Shown here one piece after another: positions 18,754 through 27,816 of a stretch of 64,000 bases of DNA (position 1 is the stretch's first letter; every line of letters starts with the position of its first letter). The notes below the pieces were generated by a model. It had not been told where the DNA came from. It did no database searches and was given only the letters and a program-made list of their open reading frames with translations. Source of the stretch: Daejeonella sp. (lineage in GTDB: Bacteria > Bacteroidota > Bacteroidia > Sphingobacteriales > Sphingobacteriaceae); contig NZ_JAUXXZ010000050.1 of NCBI RefSeq assembly GCF_030684675.1, positions 1 to 64,000 on the forward strand, written 5' to 3'. The position numbers and the translations under genes were made by a program.

Positions 18754-18795
18754 GACGAAATCTCCCTTCCGCTCCCCCATGTGATTTCGTAAGTC
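18754..18795. repeat. Type A hairpin repeat after a Wzi-type gene
   Basis: GACGAAATC (18754-18762) pairs with GATTTCGTAAGTC (18783-18795) around a loop CTTCCGCTCCCCCATGT shared with other copies. It lies 38 bases beyond the stop codon of the minus-strand gene that ends at 18834. Related copies follow three other minus-strand genes. Confidence 0.75.
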
Positions 18796-18833
18796 TTCCC
18801 ATTCTCCACTCTCAACTCTCCCCTCTCAATTAC

Positions 18834-20498
18834 CTAAAACCTATACATCACCCCCACTTTAACCTGATAATTAATCCTGTCCCAGCCTATATGAAAATAA
18901 TCAGGTGGGCGGTTATAGAGCACATACTGATAATTAAGTGAACGGATCATAGCACCCTTAGCACTAAATACAAGGTTTTTATAATCCCAGTCGGCAGAAA
19001 CCGCAGCGCTCATGTCCACATAATGTTTATTGAAAACAGGTGGATCAATGTACATCTGATAATAGAAATCGTTATTATGAAGATATCGTTCAAACTGAAG
19101 CCCTATTCTTTTTAATCCCTTAAACCAACTGATATCCAGCGATTGAAGATTACTACCCGGACCTATTCCCGCTCCTAATACCTGCCCCATATGAGTATAG
19201 CCCTGCCTGACAATAGAACTTGTATACCAGCCACCCTTTTCAGGAACAGAAGTTTGCTGTAACTCGGTAAATTCTAATGAAAACTGAACATATTCACCCG
19301 GACGCTTATTCAAAGGCAGAATTTTTCTCAATCCAAGCAAATAGGCTGCTGACTTGTCGGGTTCTCTTAAAAACGCGGTTATACTATGTTTACCCTGATG
19401 TCCGTATTCCCCGTAGATCTCTGCTTTCGCTTCCTGCATAACCCAACGAAAGAACAAGCTGGAATACCTGTCTCTGATTGATGCGGCCTCCTTACTTTCA
19501 AAGGGCAGTAACAAAGGAAGAAAATCTGAAGGCCTGTTCCCCGCATCCTGCTGATACATCTGGGATACCTGGCTTGCACCGATAAAGAGTCCCGGAGCCC
19601 CTTTCGGATTATACGTTAAAACAAATCCCGAAAGAAAACGCCAATCATTCCTTTTGGGCACATAAAGCGATTTGCCTTCATAGACTCGATTCTCCTGAGG
19701 TGGCAGAATACCGGAATTATCCAGTCGTCCGGCAATTAGCTGGGCTTCAAAAGAACCAATTGGTGTTTGAACAGGCCGGCTGGTATTCAGGGTGATATGT
19801 TTAAAACCAGGTGCATTATTACTCATCAGCAGGGAACTCCTTCTGCCCGGCCCCCACCAAAGATTCTCATTCGAAATACCAATAGAAATCGGATCGAAAG
19901 TTAAACGGACACTACTTTGTCCCCATAATAATTTTGAATAGGGATCTTCTCCATAACGCTCTGTGATATCAGAGACATTAAAATAATTATTATAATATTT
20001 GGCCCAAACCACATCATATTGTTCCGATGGAAAGCCCTCAAACTCTGCATTCTCAGCATAAACATATTCCGGCTTTAATTGAATACTCAAAGGCCCATAT
20101 TTGAAGAAAGCTCCAAAACTCAAAGAGGTCTGATTCCCTTTTGCCGGAATCATGGTTCCGTCATTCCAATCATATGGCAAAATCGAATTGTACTGATGTT
20201 GCAAACTTATTGGTAGTAGCTGAATAATACCCTTATTACCAGGCACGTTTAATCGGTTATTAAACTTAAAAAGTCGCTTATCAGCAGAAATTGTATCAAT
20301 CCCTGAATTCAATTGATCCCCGGCATAGATTGGTCTGATTGTAAAAGAAATGAGTGAATCCTTATTACCCAACAATTGCTCTCTGCGATAGGAATCCTCG
20401 AGAACAGGCATACCTACAGGCAGTGTCTGTGCAAAGCTTATTCCTGAAATAACAAGTAATTGCATGAGGATAAATAATATGGATTTTTTACGCTTCAT
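18834..20498 (-). CDS. Wzi-family outer-membrane barrel (paralogue 1)
   Basis: A signal peptide (MKRKKSILFILMQLLVISGISFAQ) precedes TLPVGMPVLEDSYRREQLLG and a long beta-rich region ending in an aromatic strand (VKVGMVYRF-like). The central segment ENLWWGPGRRSSLLMSNNAPGF and LNTSRPVQTPIGSFEAQLIAGRL identify the Bacteroidota capsule-assembly Wzi family. It is clearly paralogous to the gene at 21801-23405, less so to the one at 7040. The ATG at 20498 is used; a TTG at 20513 lies in the upstream gene. It starts one base after the lipoprotein gene's stop codon, so they are co-transcribed. A role in surface retention or secretion of the glycan is inferred. Confidence 0.8.
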   Translation of the reverse strand: MKRKKSILFILMQLLVISGISFAQTLPVGMPVLEDSYRREQLLGNKDSLISFTIRPIYAGDQLNSGIDTISADKRLFKFNNRLNVPGNKGIIQLLPISLQHQYNSILPYDWNDGTMIPAKGNQTSLSFGAFFKYGPLSIQLKPEYVYAENAEFEGFPSEQYDVVWAKYYNNYFNVSDITERYGEDPYSKLLWGQSSVRLTFDPISIGISNENLWWGPGRRSSLLMSNNAPGFKHITLNTSRPVQTPIGSFEAQLIAGRLDNSGILPPQENRVYEGKSLYVPKRNDWRFLSGFVLTYNPKGAPGLFIGASQVSQMYQQDAGNRPSDFLPLLLPFESKEAASIRDRYSSLFFRWVMQEAKAEIYGEYGHQGKHSITAFLREPDKSAAYLLGLRKILPLNKRPGEYVQFSLEFTELQQTSVPEKGGWYTSSIVRQGYTHMGQVLGAGIGPGSNLQSLDISWFKGLKRIGLQFERYLHNNDFYYQMYIDPPVFNKHYVDMSAAVSADWDYKNLVFSAKGAMIRSLNYQYVLYNRPPDYFHIGWDRINYQVKVGVMYRF

Positions 20499-20499
20499 A

Positions 20500-21165
20500 T
20501 CATCTGAATTCAATTACCTTAACCATCATATTATCGACCGACCAGCTTTCATTACAATTTTTATTGGCTGCATCCGGATCCTCCAATTGTGCAAAGCATC
20601 CTATATCCAGAGTGCTTTGGGTATGTTCAATAGTACGTAGTATCCGGTACTTCGAAGTGCCCCCCTTAGAATCCTTTAATTTACAGGCTCCGGGCAGATC
20701 AGTTTTAATCGCATTACTATTGGGCTTATTATTAAAGAAAACAAATCCACCATTAACCTGCGATGGTTGCAATACCGGAAAAGCCTGAGAGCAGTTCGTA
20801 CACAAACCATTCGCAAAGGTTGAATAAATTGCACTCCAGCCATCAATATTCATGATCCAGATATCCGGACCCTCAGGCTTTACCGCATTTCCATCCCATG
20901 TATCATGTATATAAAGGTCAAAGCTGATTTGAACCATATTATGTTTTGGTAAGCTATCTAATTTTAAGAGAAACCCATTTTGAGAATATCTGCCTATAAC
21001 CTTTGAACCATTGTAATCTTCAATTTTACCATCAATGATCCCCGACAAATTACTGCCTTCAAAATCATCCCTGTAAATTATGGTCTCTTTTTGCAAGCCT
21101 TTGCAGGATGCAATAGAGATTATGATGAGGAAACTTACAAGTATATGTTGAAATCTATTGTGCAT
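20500..21165 (-). CDS. Predicted lipoprotein of unknown function
   Basis: With the ATG at 21165 the protein has a compact lipoprotein signal peptide, LVSFLIIISIASC, with the acylated Cys at residue 21; the ATG at 21204 would add 13 residues and give an unusually long n-region. The mature part of about 200 residues is beta-rich (IIYRDDFEGSNLSG, ISFDLYIHDTWDGNAVKPEGPDIWI) with four Cys residues that could form disulphides. It resembles concanavalin-like carbohydrate-binding folds by eye only. Its place between two Wzi-type genes, and its tight coupling to one of them, suggests an envelope partner in glycan handling. I do not recognise a family. Confidence 0.65.
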   Translation of the reverse strand: MHNRFQHILVSFLIIISIASCKGLQKETIIYRDDFEGSNLSGIIDGKIEDYNGSKVIGRYSQNGFLLKLDSLPKHNMVQISFDLYIHDTWDGNAVKPEGPDIWIMNIDGWSAIYSTFANGLCTNCSQAFPVLQPSQVNGGFVFFNNKPNSNAIKTDLPGACKLKDSKGGTSKYRILRTIEHTQSTLDIGCFAQLEDPDAANKNCNESWSVDNMMVKVIEFR

Positions 21166-21800
21166 TAGAAGAGTATTGAGTATTGAGATTAAATTCTGCT
21201 TCATTTAAAAACATCTGTCATTAGTACTGTCATCCAGGAGGAACCTATTAACTATTTACAATTATTTGCTATTAATCAATATTTTATGTCATCCCGACGC
21301 AGGAGGGACCTAAAAATTATTACCATTGAGCACAATCCCCAGGCGCCTCGCTTGTCCCCCTCAGGAGGGGGTAGGGGGAGGATTTGCATTCGAAACCTCC
21401 CCCAATTGCTCTTGCCTTACGCGCCCCCCTCCAAAGGGGGACATGAATTCTGCTTCAATTAATACCTTCTATCCATTCAACAATCTCATTCGCTCTTAGT
21501 ATGACGGAACCACCCGATAGCTATCGGGTTGCTAATTAGCTCATTCTCTAATTTGCTAATTTCCTGCCCCTCATTTAACCCGGAACATGTAACTGACGAA
21601 ATCCCCTTTCCGCTCCCCCCATGTGATTTCGTAAGTTGAAAAGTTCAGACTTACGAATTTACCTAGCCGATATGTCGGTTAAATTCGTAAGTCACTTTTC
21701 TAGTATTCTAGTATGCGACTGACGAAATCGACTTTCCGCTCCCCCATGTGATTTCGTAAGTCTTTATCACAATTTGCTGATTTGCTAATTTTCAAATTCA
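21166..21800. repeat. Dense block of intergenic repeats
   Basis: No gene. In order: GTCATCC...GGAGGAACCT and GTCATCCCGACGCAGGAGGGACC (21226-21312); C-rich hairpins related to the element at 8784 (about 21350-21445); ATAGCTATCGGGTTGCTAATT (about 21513-21533); then three hairpins. These are type A at 21593-21603/21625-21637, type B at 21648-21663/21677-21693 and type A at 21717-21729/21750-21762. The last ends 39 bases from the stop codon of the next minus-strand gene. Confidence 0.8.
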
Positions 21801-23405
21801 CTAAAACCTATACATCACCCCCACCTCCCCATTCACATGAAAAGCATTTTTATTCGCTGAGCCAAAAGGTCCCGACAGCCATTGATAATTAACCGACTCT
21901 ATCGCCTGCAATTTTGCATTGAAGATAAATTTTTTATAATCCCAGTTACCTACTGCTGCGGCGCTGAAATCTATCCATGGACCATAGCCAGAAGCACTTG
22001 CAAGATCTCCATTGTGTTCATAGCGCTCAAATTGCAGCCCTATTTGCTTCAACCCTTTTACCCAACTAATATTCACAGACTGGAAATTCCCACCGGGGCC
22101 AATTCCTGCACCCAGAACCTCCCCTCGATTTGTGTAACCATGTAATACCTGGCTATGCGTATACCATTCACCAGCGTCCCTTAGGATACGATCAATTGAT
22201 TGCTCCATATGAGTTAATTCTATACCCAAGTGGATGTATTCATCCTTCCTGCCTTTATAAGGAATAAGTTTACTTATTCCCAATGTATAAGCCCTCGAAT
22301 GTTCAGGGCTCATCAGAAAGTCACGGGTATTGTAGGAATGATCGTTCAGACCATATTCGAAATAGACTTCGGCCCGGGATTTAGTTAAAAGCCAGCGGGC
22401 AAACACAGCAGTGAGCTGATCCCTTCTCTTAGCATCTTCCTTCGTATTTATTTTCTGAAATGCCTGAAAGAATGGCAAATAATCTCCAAAACTATCATCC
22501 ATATCCTCGCTATAGGTCTGAAAACTTCTGGTCAGGCCCAGAAACAGGCCGGGAACCCAGCGGGGTTGATAGCTTAACACTAGTCCTGATAAGTACCTCC
22601 AGTCATCAGATAAGCCATCAGTATAGCCTGAACCTTCCAATCGTCCTGCAATAATCTGCGCTTCTATGGATCCGATTGGAGTTCTGACTGGTCGGCTGGT
22701 ATTGAGGGTGAGATGTTTAAATCCAGGAGCAGTATTACTCATTAGGATCGAATTCTGTTTCCCAGGGCCCCACCAAAGATTTTCATTGGATAGACCGATT
22801 GAAACCGGGTCAAAATTCAAACGTACACTGCTTTGCCCCCAGGATAGCCTGGAGTAGGGATCCTTACCAAAACGTACCGGAAGATCCGCGGAACCTAAAT
22901 GTGATCTGTATTCCCTGAATGTTCCATTTCCTGCAAAGACATATTCAGGTCTGATTTGAACGCTTATCGGACCTGCTTTCGCAAAGAAACCCACACTGAC
23001 AAGGCTCTGATATCCTTTAGCCGGGATCATCGCTCCGTCATTCCGGCTATAAGAAGGATGCCCATTATATCGTTGCTGCCATGAAAAAGGAAGGATAAGA
23101 ATTTTGCTTTTGCCAGAAGCTGAGCCATAGATTTGTTTCCCAGAATCCAATAAAGTATCTACTGCTCTGCGGTTCTTCGTTTCAATTAAAAAAGGAAAAC
23201 TAGGGCGAACTGTAAAAGAAATTGTAGAGTCCAGTTCCCCATTTAACTGCTTTCTAAGGTAATAATCTTCTAAAACAACTGAACCAAGAGGAAGGCTTTG
23301 TGCGAAAACAAATTCAAGATTCATTATTAAGAAAAACAGAATAATAAAATACCGTCCTGTGATTTTCCTTTTTAATCGTGAAAGTTCTGAATACGCTCTG
23401 ATCAC
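21801..23405 (-). CDS. Wzi-family outer-membrane barrel (paralogue 2)
   Basis: A positively charged N-terminus and hydrophobic segment ending VFAQ form the signal peptide, followed by SLPLGSVVLEDYYLRKQLNG. The signature ENLWWGPGKQNSILMSNTAPGF and LNTSRPVRTPIGSIEAQIIAGRL match the paralogue at 18834-20498 almost word for word, and the C-terminus again ends VGVMYRF, an outer-membrane barrel end. It is about 20 residues shorter than that paralogue. The start is a GTG at 23405; no nearby ATG fits the signal peptide. It lies 28 bases after the WbpM-type gene on the same strand and is probably co-transcribed with it. Confidence 0.8.
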   Translation of the reverse strand: MIRAYSELSRLKRKITGRYFIILFFLIMNLEFVFAQSLPLGSVVLEDYYLRKQLNGELDSTISFTVRPSFPFLIETKNRRAVDTLLDSGKQIYGSASGKSKILILPFSWQQRYNGHPSYSRNDGAMIPAKGYQSLVSVGFFAKAGPISVQIRPEYVFAGNGTFREYRSHLGSADLPVRFGKDPYSRLSWGQSSVRLNFDPVSIGLSNENLWWGPGKQNSILMSNTAPGFKHLTLNTSRPVRTPIGSIEAQIIAGRLEGSGYTDGLSDDWRYLSGLVLSYQPRWVPGLFLGLTRSFQTYSEDMDDSFGDYLPFFQAFQKINTKEDAKRRDQLTAVFARWLLTKSRAEVYFEYGLNDHSYNTRDFLMSPEHSRAYTLGISKLIPYKGRKDEYIHLGIELTHMEQSIDRILRDAGEWYTHSQVLHGYTNRGEVLGAGIGPGGNFQSVNISWVKGLKQIGLQFERYEHNGDLASASGYGPWIDFSAAAVGNWDYKKFIFNAKLQAIESVNYQWLSGPFGSANKNAFHVNGEVGVMYRF

Positions 23406-23433
23406 AAATTCAATATTTATCTTCAGCTACTAA

Positions 23434-25401
23434 TTAAAGATCAGATATAGATTTGTCAGGTATCTCAACCGGGCTATCAAGCTCTTCGTAAATAGAATTA
23501 TTACTTTTAAATTCAGGTACAATTTCCTTCATCTTCACTACTACCTGCCTGTCCTTATATTCACAGCTCAATTTGATCAGCTCAGAAATGTGTTTACTGA
23601 TTGTTTGAAAATGATACTCCCTTACCTGTGCAACCATGATCTTTTCATGATGGGTAGGCATGGTATTCTCCAGATCATTTAATAATTCTTCGTAAAGTTT
23701 TTCACCGGGACGAAGGCCCGAAAATTCAATCGCAATATCCTGATGAGGCACAAGGCCTGAAAGTCGAATCATCTTCTTCGCTAATTCGATAATCTTAACC
23801 GATTTACCCATATCGAAGATAAAGATCTCACCACCTTCACCCATTGACCCCGCTTCCAATACCAGACGGCATGCTTCAGGTATGGTCATAAAATACCGGG
23901 TAATATCCGGGTGTGTCACCGTAATTGGTCCCCCTTTTTGGATCTGTGCCTTAAAACGCGGGATTACAGATCCATTTGATCCGAGAACATTCCCGAAACG
24001 GGTAGTAATGAAGAGTGTGTTTACATTTGAACGATCCTCATTCAGATGACTCAGTCCGTTAGTATAAATAGTTGGCTCCTTATACTTGAAGGAATTAAAT
24101 AAGGATTGTACATAGATCTCAGCGATTCGTTTAGACGCTCCCATTACATTTGTAGGGTTAACCGCCTTATCTGTGGAAATCATTACAAATTTATGAACTC
24201 CATATTTTAAAGAAAGATCAGCCAAGGTTTTAGTCCCCATCACATTCGTTCTAACAGCTTCGCCTGGATTATGTTCCATCATTGGAACATGTTTATACGC
24301 AGCCGCATGGTAGACATAATGGGGCTTAAAAGTCTGGAACAGTAGCTCCATGCGGAAACGATCCCTCACATCCCCGATGAAACAATGAAAATTGTTCTGT
24401 AGATTATTTTCCTGTAACTCGAGATGCAGCTCATGGAGGGGGGTTTCACTCTGATCATTTAGTATGATCATCTGAGGTCCAAACTGAGAAATTTGACGGA
24501 CGATCTCTGAACCGATAGAACCTGCAGCGCCTGTTACCAATACCCTCTTCCCTCTCAGTTGTTCAGAAATGATCTCATTATGGATTTCTATAGGTTCCCG
24601 TTCTAAAAGATCCTCAATTTTAATATTTTGCAATTGCTTGCTCGACAACTGTCCGTTAATCCAGGAACGTACAGGCGGCAAAGTCAATACCTTAATATCA
24701 TTCTCGAGGCAAAGATCCACAATCCTATTCTTTCTATCTGGAAGGATGTTTTGAGAGGCTATAATCAGATCATCAATCTTATCCTGTTTGATCAAATTCA
24801 AAAACTCCCTTGTATGATAGATTTTTATACCGTCTATAGCTTTGCCTGTTTTACGCTCATCATCATCAATAAAGGCTGTTAAAAGCATATTCACCTTATT
24901 ATCATGATCCAATGTCCGCTTAGCAGCAATTCCCGCTTCCCCTGCCCCATAAATAATAACCCTGCGTTTATCCATCCTGAAATTCTTTACATACATAAAG
25001 AAGTATTTCACCATCACCCGGTAAGTAATCAACAGTAAAAACCCGGTCAAGCCATTAATCACCAGGATCACATTGGAGATATAAGGTGCATTATGAAAGC
25101 TGACCAAGACTAAATTAACAAGAACAAATAAGCCATTGCTGATCAGGACAGAAAATAATATACGGAACGAGTCTTGTGCGCTAGTATAGCGAATAATACC
25201 TGCATAGGTCTTGATAATCAGGAAAACAAAACTATTTAATATGCTGAATACCAGTATATTACGACTAAGTTCATTGGCATTAATTTCCTCTATATTGAAA
25301 TTATATTTCAGGAAATAGGCAAAGCAAAGTGAAAATGCGCAAACAAAGAGATCCAAAGAAAAAATGATCCAGCGCGGTACTATATTGATATGGTTAAACA
25401 A
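23434..25401 (-). CDS. Membrane-bound nucleotide-sugar 4,6-dehydratase (WbpM/FlaA1/CapD family)
   Basis: Four N-terminal membrane helices (about residues 10-130) are followed by a first nucleotide-binding motif YGAGEAG and a second, catalytic SDR domain with GAAGSIGSEIVRQ. The active site reads STDKAVNPTNVMGASKR, with Met in place of the SDR Tyr, as in WbpM and PglF. These enzymes turn UDP-GlcNAc into UDP-4-keto-6-deoxy-GlcNAc, the precursor of QuiNAc, FucNAc and bacillosamine. The length of 655 residues is typical. The start codon appears to be TTG at 25401; no ATG is in reach. It could feed the WbpV- and WbpL-like enzymes encoded at 27.8-29.8 kb. Confidence 0.9.
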   Translation of the reverse strand: MFNHINIVPRWIIFSLDLFVCAFSLCFAYFLKYNFNIEEINANELSRNILVFSILNSFVFLIIKTYAGIIRYTSAQDSFRILFSVLISNGLFVLVNLVLVSFHNAPYISNVILVINGLTGFLLLITYRVMVKYFFMYVKNFRMDKRRVIIYGAGEAGIAAKRTLDHDNKVNMLLTAFIDDDERKTGKAIDGIKIYHTREFLNLIKQDKIDDLIIASQNILPDRKNRIVDLCLENDIKVLTLPPVRSWINGQLSSKQLQNIKIEDLLEREPIEIHNEIISEQLRGKRVLVTGAAGSIGSEIVRQISQFGPQMIILNDQSETPLHELHLELQENNLQNNFHCFIGDVRDRFRMELLFQTFKPHYVYHAAAYKHVPMMEHNPGEAVRTNVMGTKTLADLSLKYGVHKFVMISTDKAVNPTNVMGASKRIAEIYVQSLFNSFKYKEPTIYTNGLSHLNEDRSNVNTLFITTRFGNVLGSNGSVIPRFKAQIQKGGPITVTHPDITRYFMTIPEACRLVLEAGSMGEGGEIFIFDMGKSVKIIELAKKMIRLSGLVPHQDIAIEFSGLRPGEKLYEELLNDLENTMPTHHEKIMVAQVREYHFQTISKHISELIKLSCEYKDRQVVVKMKEIVPEFKSNNSIYEELDSPVEIPDKSISDL

Positions 25402-26051
25402 GGTTGTCGTCTTAGTTTATTAACAAATATAGTATAATTACTAATTCAAAGTATTTCTTTAGAAAATTGAGCCCTTATAGCTATCATGTGGAGTTGAGGT
25501 TCCTCCTGCGTGATGACACAGAGAAGATAATTTGAATTGAGCTACAATTGTTCCTAAAGGACAAATCGTTTCATTGGCAGATCATTTTCCAGTTGATAAT
25601 TGAGCAAATTGAGTTCTTTGCTATTCATTTGAAATTAAGAAGATGTCATCCCGATCCGCTCTTCGCGGGAGGGAACTTAGGGAGCAGGACATCCCTTAGA
25701 TATTTCTAAGATATAAGACAAAAAATATCCCAAAAGGTTCCCTGGTTCAGAGCTGGGAGGAAAAGGACGACAGGGGGAGTTTGGAAATTATAATGTTTGA
25801 TCGATGTTTAGGAGGGCCTCACCCTATCAACAGATCTACTTAGGCTTGGTTTAGAGCCTCCCTCTCCAAAAGAGAGGGGAATAATGGGTCCCTGGTATTA
25901 ATCAAAGTCTGCATATTGATCAATTGAGGAATTTAATTTCCTGAAAGTGCTGTACAAAAGGAGATCAAAACTGATAGAATGGATGATCCTTTCTGTTCTG
26001 ATCTTATATTTAACCAGTCTGTGAGCCACAGACCAGGGAATATAATCATAC
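25402..26051. repeat. Repeat-rich intergenic region
   Basis: No gene that I can support. It holds several of the dispersed motifs (GTTCCTCCTGCGTGATGAC near 25500, GTCATCCCGATCCGCTCTTCGCGGGAGGGAAC near 25646, a CTTAGA-TATT-TCTAAG stem near 25696, and CTCTCCAAAAGAGAGGGG near 25862). The last 150 bases are AT-rich and may contain the degraded end of another gene, but the open frame is short and carries no recognisable motif. Confidence 0.55.
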
Positions 26052-27197
26052 CTAAATCAGCTCCATTGAAGTATATGGTATTACCTGAATATGATTACTT
26101 CTTCTCTGAATACTGCTTCCTCCATAAATAACAGTACCCCCTTCTTGTTGGCTTATTTTATTCCAAAACTTAATGCCTTTAAAATAATCATTGGTAACTG
26201 TTTGTCCTGATTTAATTTCAACAGGGCAAAGCTCAGAAACTTTGTCTATCAGCAAATCAATTTCGTTTCCTACATTATCCCTCCAAAAAAAAAGATTGCT
26301 GACCTGTGCTATATTAAACCTGCGTTTCAGAAAATCAACGATAACCATATTTTCAAACAGCGAACCTTTAAAAGGATGCAAGTCTAATTGTTGCGCATTT
26401 TGAATACCTAATAATGCTGTTGCTAATCCTGTATCACAGAAATAGAGTTTAGGCATTTTCACAATTCGCTTATTAAAGTTTTTATGGTAAGGTTGCAATC
26501 TAAATACTACGAAGCTGCTTTCTAACACACTAATCCAGGAACCAATGGTTTTTGTATCCACGCCAACTTCTATGGCTAAACTATGCATATTCAAAAGCTG
26601 TCCGATCCTGCCGGCGCAAAGCCTTAAAAAGCGCTCAAAGGTTATTAAATTTGCAATATTTTTTATTAAGCGAACATCCCGTTCAATATAAGTTCTAATA
26701 TAATTTATGTGCCATAATGCTGGATCAATGTTCTCTTTGTACAAAGAAGGATAGCACCCTTTAAATAATCTTTGTTCTATGGTACTTTCCGTGTCGTTTA
26801 TTTCATTTAAAGTAAGCGGCAATAAATTTAGATAGCCAACCCTGCCTGCCAAACTTTGTGAAATAGTTTCCTGCAATAAGAAGTTGTTGGAACCCGTTAT
26901 GATAAACATGCCATTGATTTCTGACTCATCCAGAATTTGTTGCAAATAAGAAAAAGTTTCAGGTACTCTTTGCGCTTCATCAAAAATAGCTCCATTAGGA
27001 TAATTGGCTAAAAAACCTCGTGGGTCATCTGTAGCAAATAAACGGGTGTCTGGGTTTTCAAAATTCACATAAACTTTATCCTTAAATATCATTTTAACCA
27101 AAGTAGTCTTACCCGACTGCCTCGGACCAACCACCGCTACCGCCTTAAATTGTTCAGCCAATAGTTTTATTTGTTGTTCAGCTTCTCTTTTAATCAT
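26052..27197 (-). CDS. AAA-family ATPase with DUF4143 domain (second copy)
   Basis: A 381-residue member of the same broad family as the gene at 17333, but from another subgroup. Walker A is VGPRQSGKTTLVK, Walker B GAIFDEAQ, and the sensor segment is GMFIITGSNNFLLQETI. A winged-helix-like region (LLNMHSLAIEVGVDTKTIGSWISVLE) precedes the C-terminal DUF4143 domain, here with an intact nuclease-type core NEIDLLID and PVEIKSG. Cellular role unknown. It sits between repeats and transposase remnants and interrupts the likely link between the WbpM-type gene and the minus-strand operon. A 33-base palindrome overlaps its predicted promoter. Confidence 0.85.
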   Translation of the reverse strand: MIKREAEQQIKLLAEQFKAVAVVGPRQSGKTTLVKMIFKDKVYVNFENPDTRLFATDDPRGFLANYPNGAIFDEAQRVPETFSYLQQILDESEINGMFIITGSNNFLLQETISQSLAGRVGYLNLLPLTLNEINDTESTIEQRLFKGCYPSLYKENIDPALWHINYIRTYIERDVRLIKNIANLITFERFLRLCAGRIGQLLNMHSLAIEVGVDTKTIGSWISVLESSFVVFRLQPYHKNFNKRIVKMPKLYFCDTGLATALLGIQNAQQLDLHPFKGSLFENMVIVDFLKRRFNIAQVSNLFFWRDNVGNEIDLLIDKVSELCPVEIKSGQTVTNDYFKGIKFWNKISQQEGGTVIYGGSSIQRRSNHIQVIPYTSMELI

Positions 27198-27201
27198 AAA
27201 G

Positions 27202-27239
27202 CAAATTTACAATAATGGAATTAAATTCCAGTATTGTAA
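27202..27239 (-). promoter_or_regulatory. Palindromic operator overlapping a candidate promoter
   Basis: 27207-27239 is a 33-base palindrome with one mismatch (arms TTACAATAATGGAATT and AATTCCAGTATTGTAA). On the minus strand TAAATTTG (27202-27209), a match to TAnnTTTG, lies four bases before the ATG at 27197 and overlaps the palindrome. The transcript would be nearly leaderless, and a protein bound to the palindrome would block the promoter. Confidence 0.55.
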
Positions 27240-27320
27240 TATTTATATTTTATATTATCATTATAGAAAGCCTTCGGTTCGGGCAGTGCTCCACTCCCCA
27301 AAAGAGAGGGAATTAAAGTA

Positions 27321-27524
27321 ATTACCGTCCAATTAAGTTTTTTACAGTCCGGTCTGAAAGAACAATTATCGAATAAACATCCCTTGTATATTTTAGCCAA
27401 CCAGATTAACTGGCAATTATTTGAAGATAGTTTCAGGAAGCATTACCGGGAAGATTTTGGCCGTCCGGCTAAACCCATCCGGTTGATGGTGGCATTAATC
27501 CTGTTAAAGCATATTCGTAACGTG
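27321..27524 (+). pseudogene. N-terminal remnant of an IS5-like (DUF772) transposase
   Basis: Reading from 27321, the frame gives ITVQLSFLQSGLKEQLSNK, then NQINWQLFEDSFRKHY and GRPAKPIRLMVALILLKHIRN, the conserved N-terminal domain of IS5-group transposases. The expected ATG is replaced by ATT, and the homology stops abruptly at about 27524, before any catalytic residue. It continues in the same frame into the tail of a different transposase. Confidence 0.75.
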
Positions 27525-27731
27525 AGACTTCAGGGCAGAACGGAAAAACAGAAAAATCCATACAGCACAAAAGACCTCAAGAGATATGCGTGGGTACTGG
27601 CAAGACTGGGTGGCTGGAAAGGGTATGAAAGCAAACGCACTCCAGGAATAACAACTTTATGGATTTGACTCAAATACTTTAAAGCCGCAAAAGAAGGATG
27701 GGATACACACAGAAATGTGTCCACACGATAG
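27525..27731 (+). pseudogene. C-terminal remnant of an IS4-like transposase
   Basis: The frame reads KNPYSTKDLKRYAWVLARLG, then GWKGYESKRTPGITTLWI, a TGA at 27666-27668, and on in the same frame LKYFKAAKEGWDTHRN to a stop at 27729-27731. This is the typical C-terminal end of IS4-family transposases; the TGA replaces the Gly codon expected after LWI. Only the tail remains, without the DDE residues. Confidence 0.7.
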
Positions 27732-27774
27732 GATAGCTATCGGGTCGCTCATTGACAAATTGTTCCTCATTCGC

Positions 27775-27816
27775 GACTGACGAAATCAAATTACACTCGC
27801 CCATGTGATTTAAGTC
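27775..27816. repeat. Type A hairpin repeat abutting the WecA/WbpL-type gene
   Basis: GACTGACGAAATC (27775-27787) and a degraded right arm GATTTAAGTC (27807-27816) enclose a loop that retains CTCGCCCATGT. Upstream, TCATTGACAAATT...CTCATTCGCGA matches the sequence before the copy at 18754. The element ends at the base before the stop codon of the next minus-strand gene. Confidence 0.7.

Noticed and set aside
25900-26051. Possible decayed transposase before the second ATPase gene
   Set aside because: The frame is short and no conserved transposase motif can be read.
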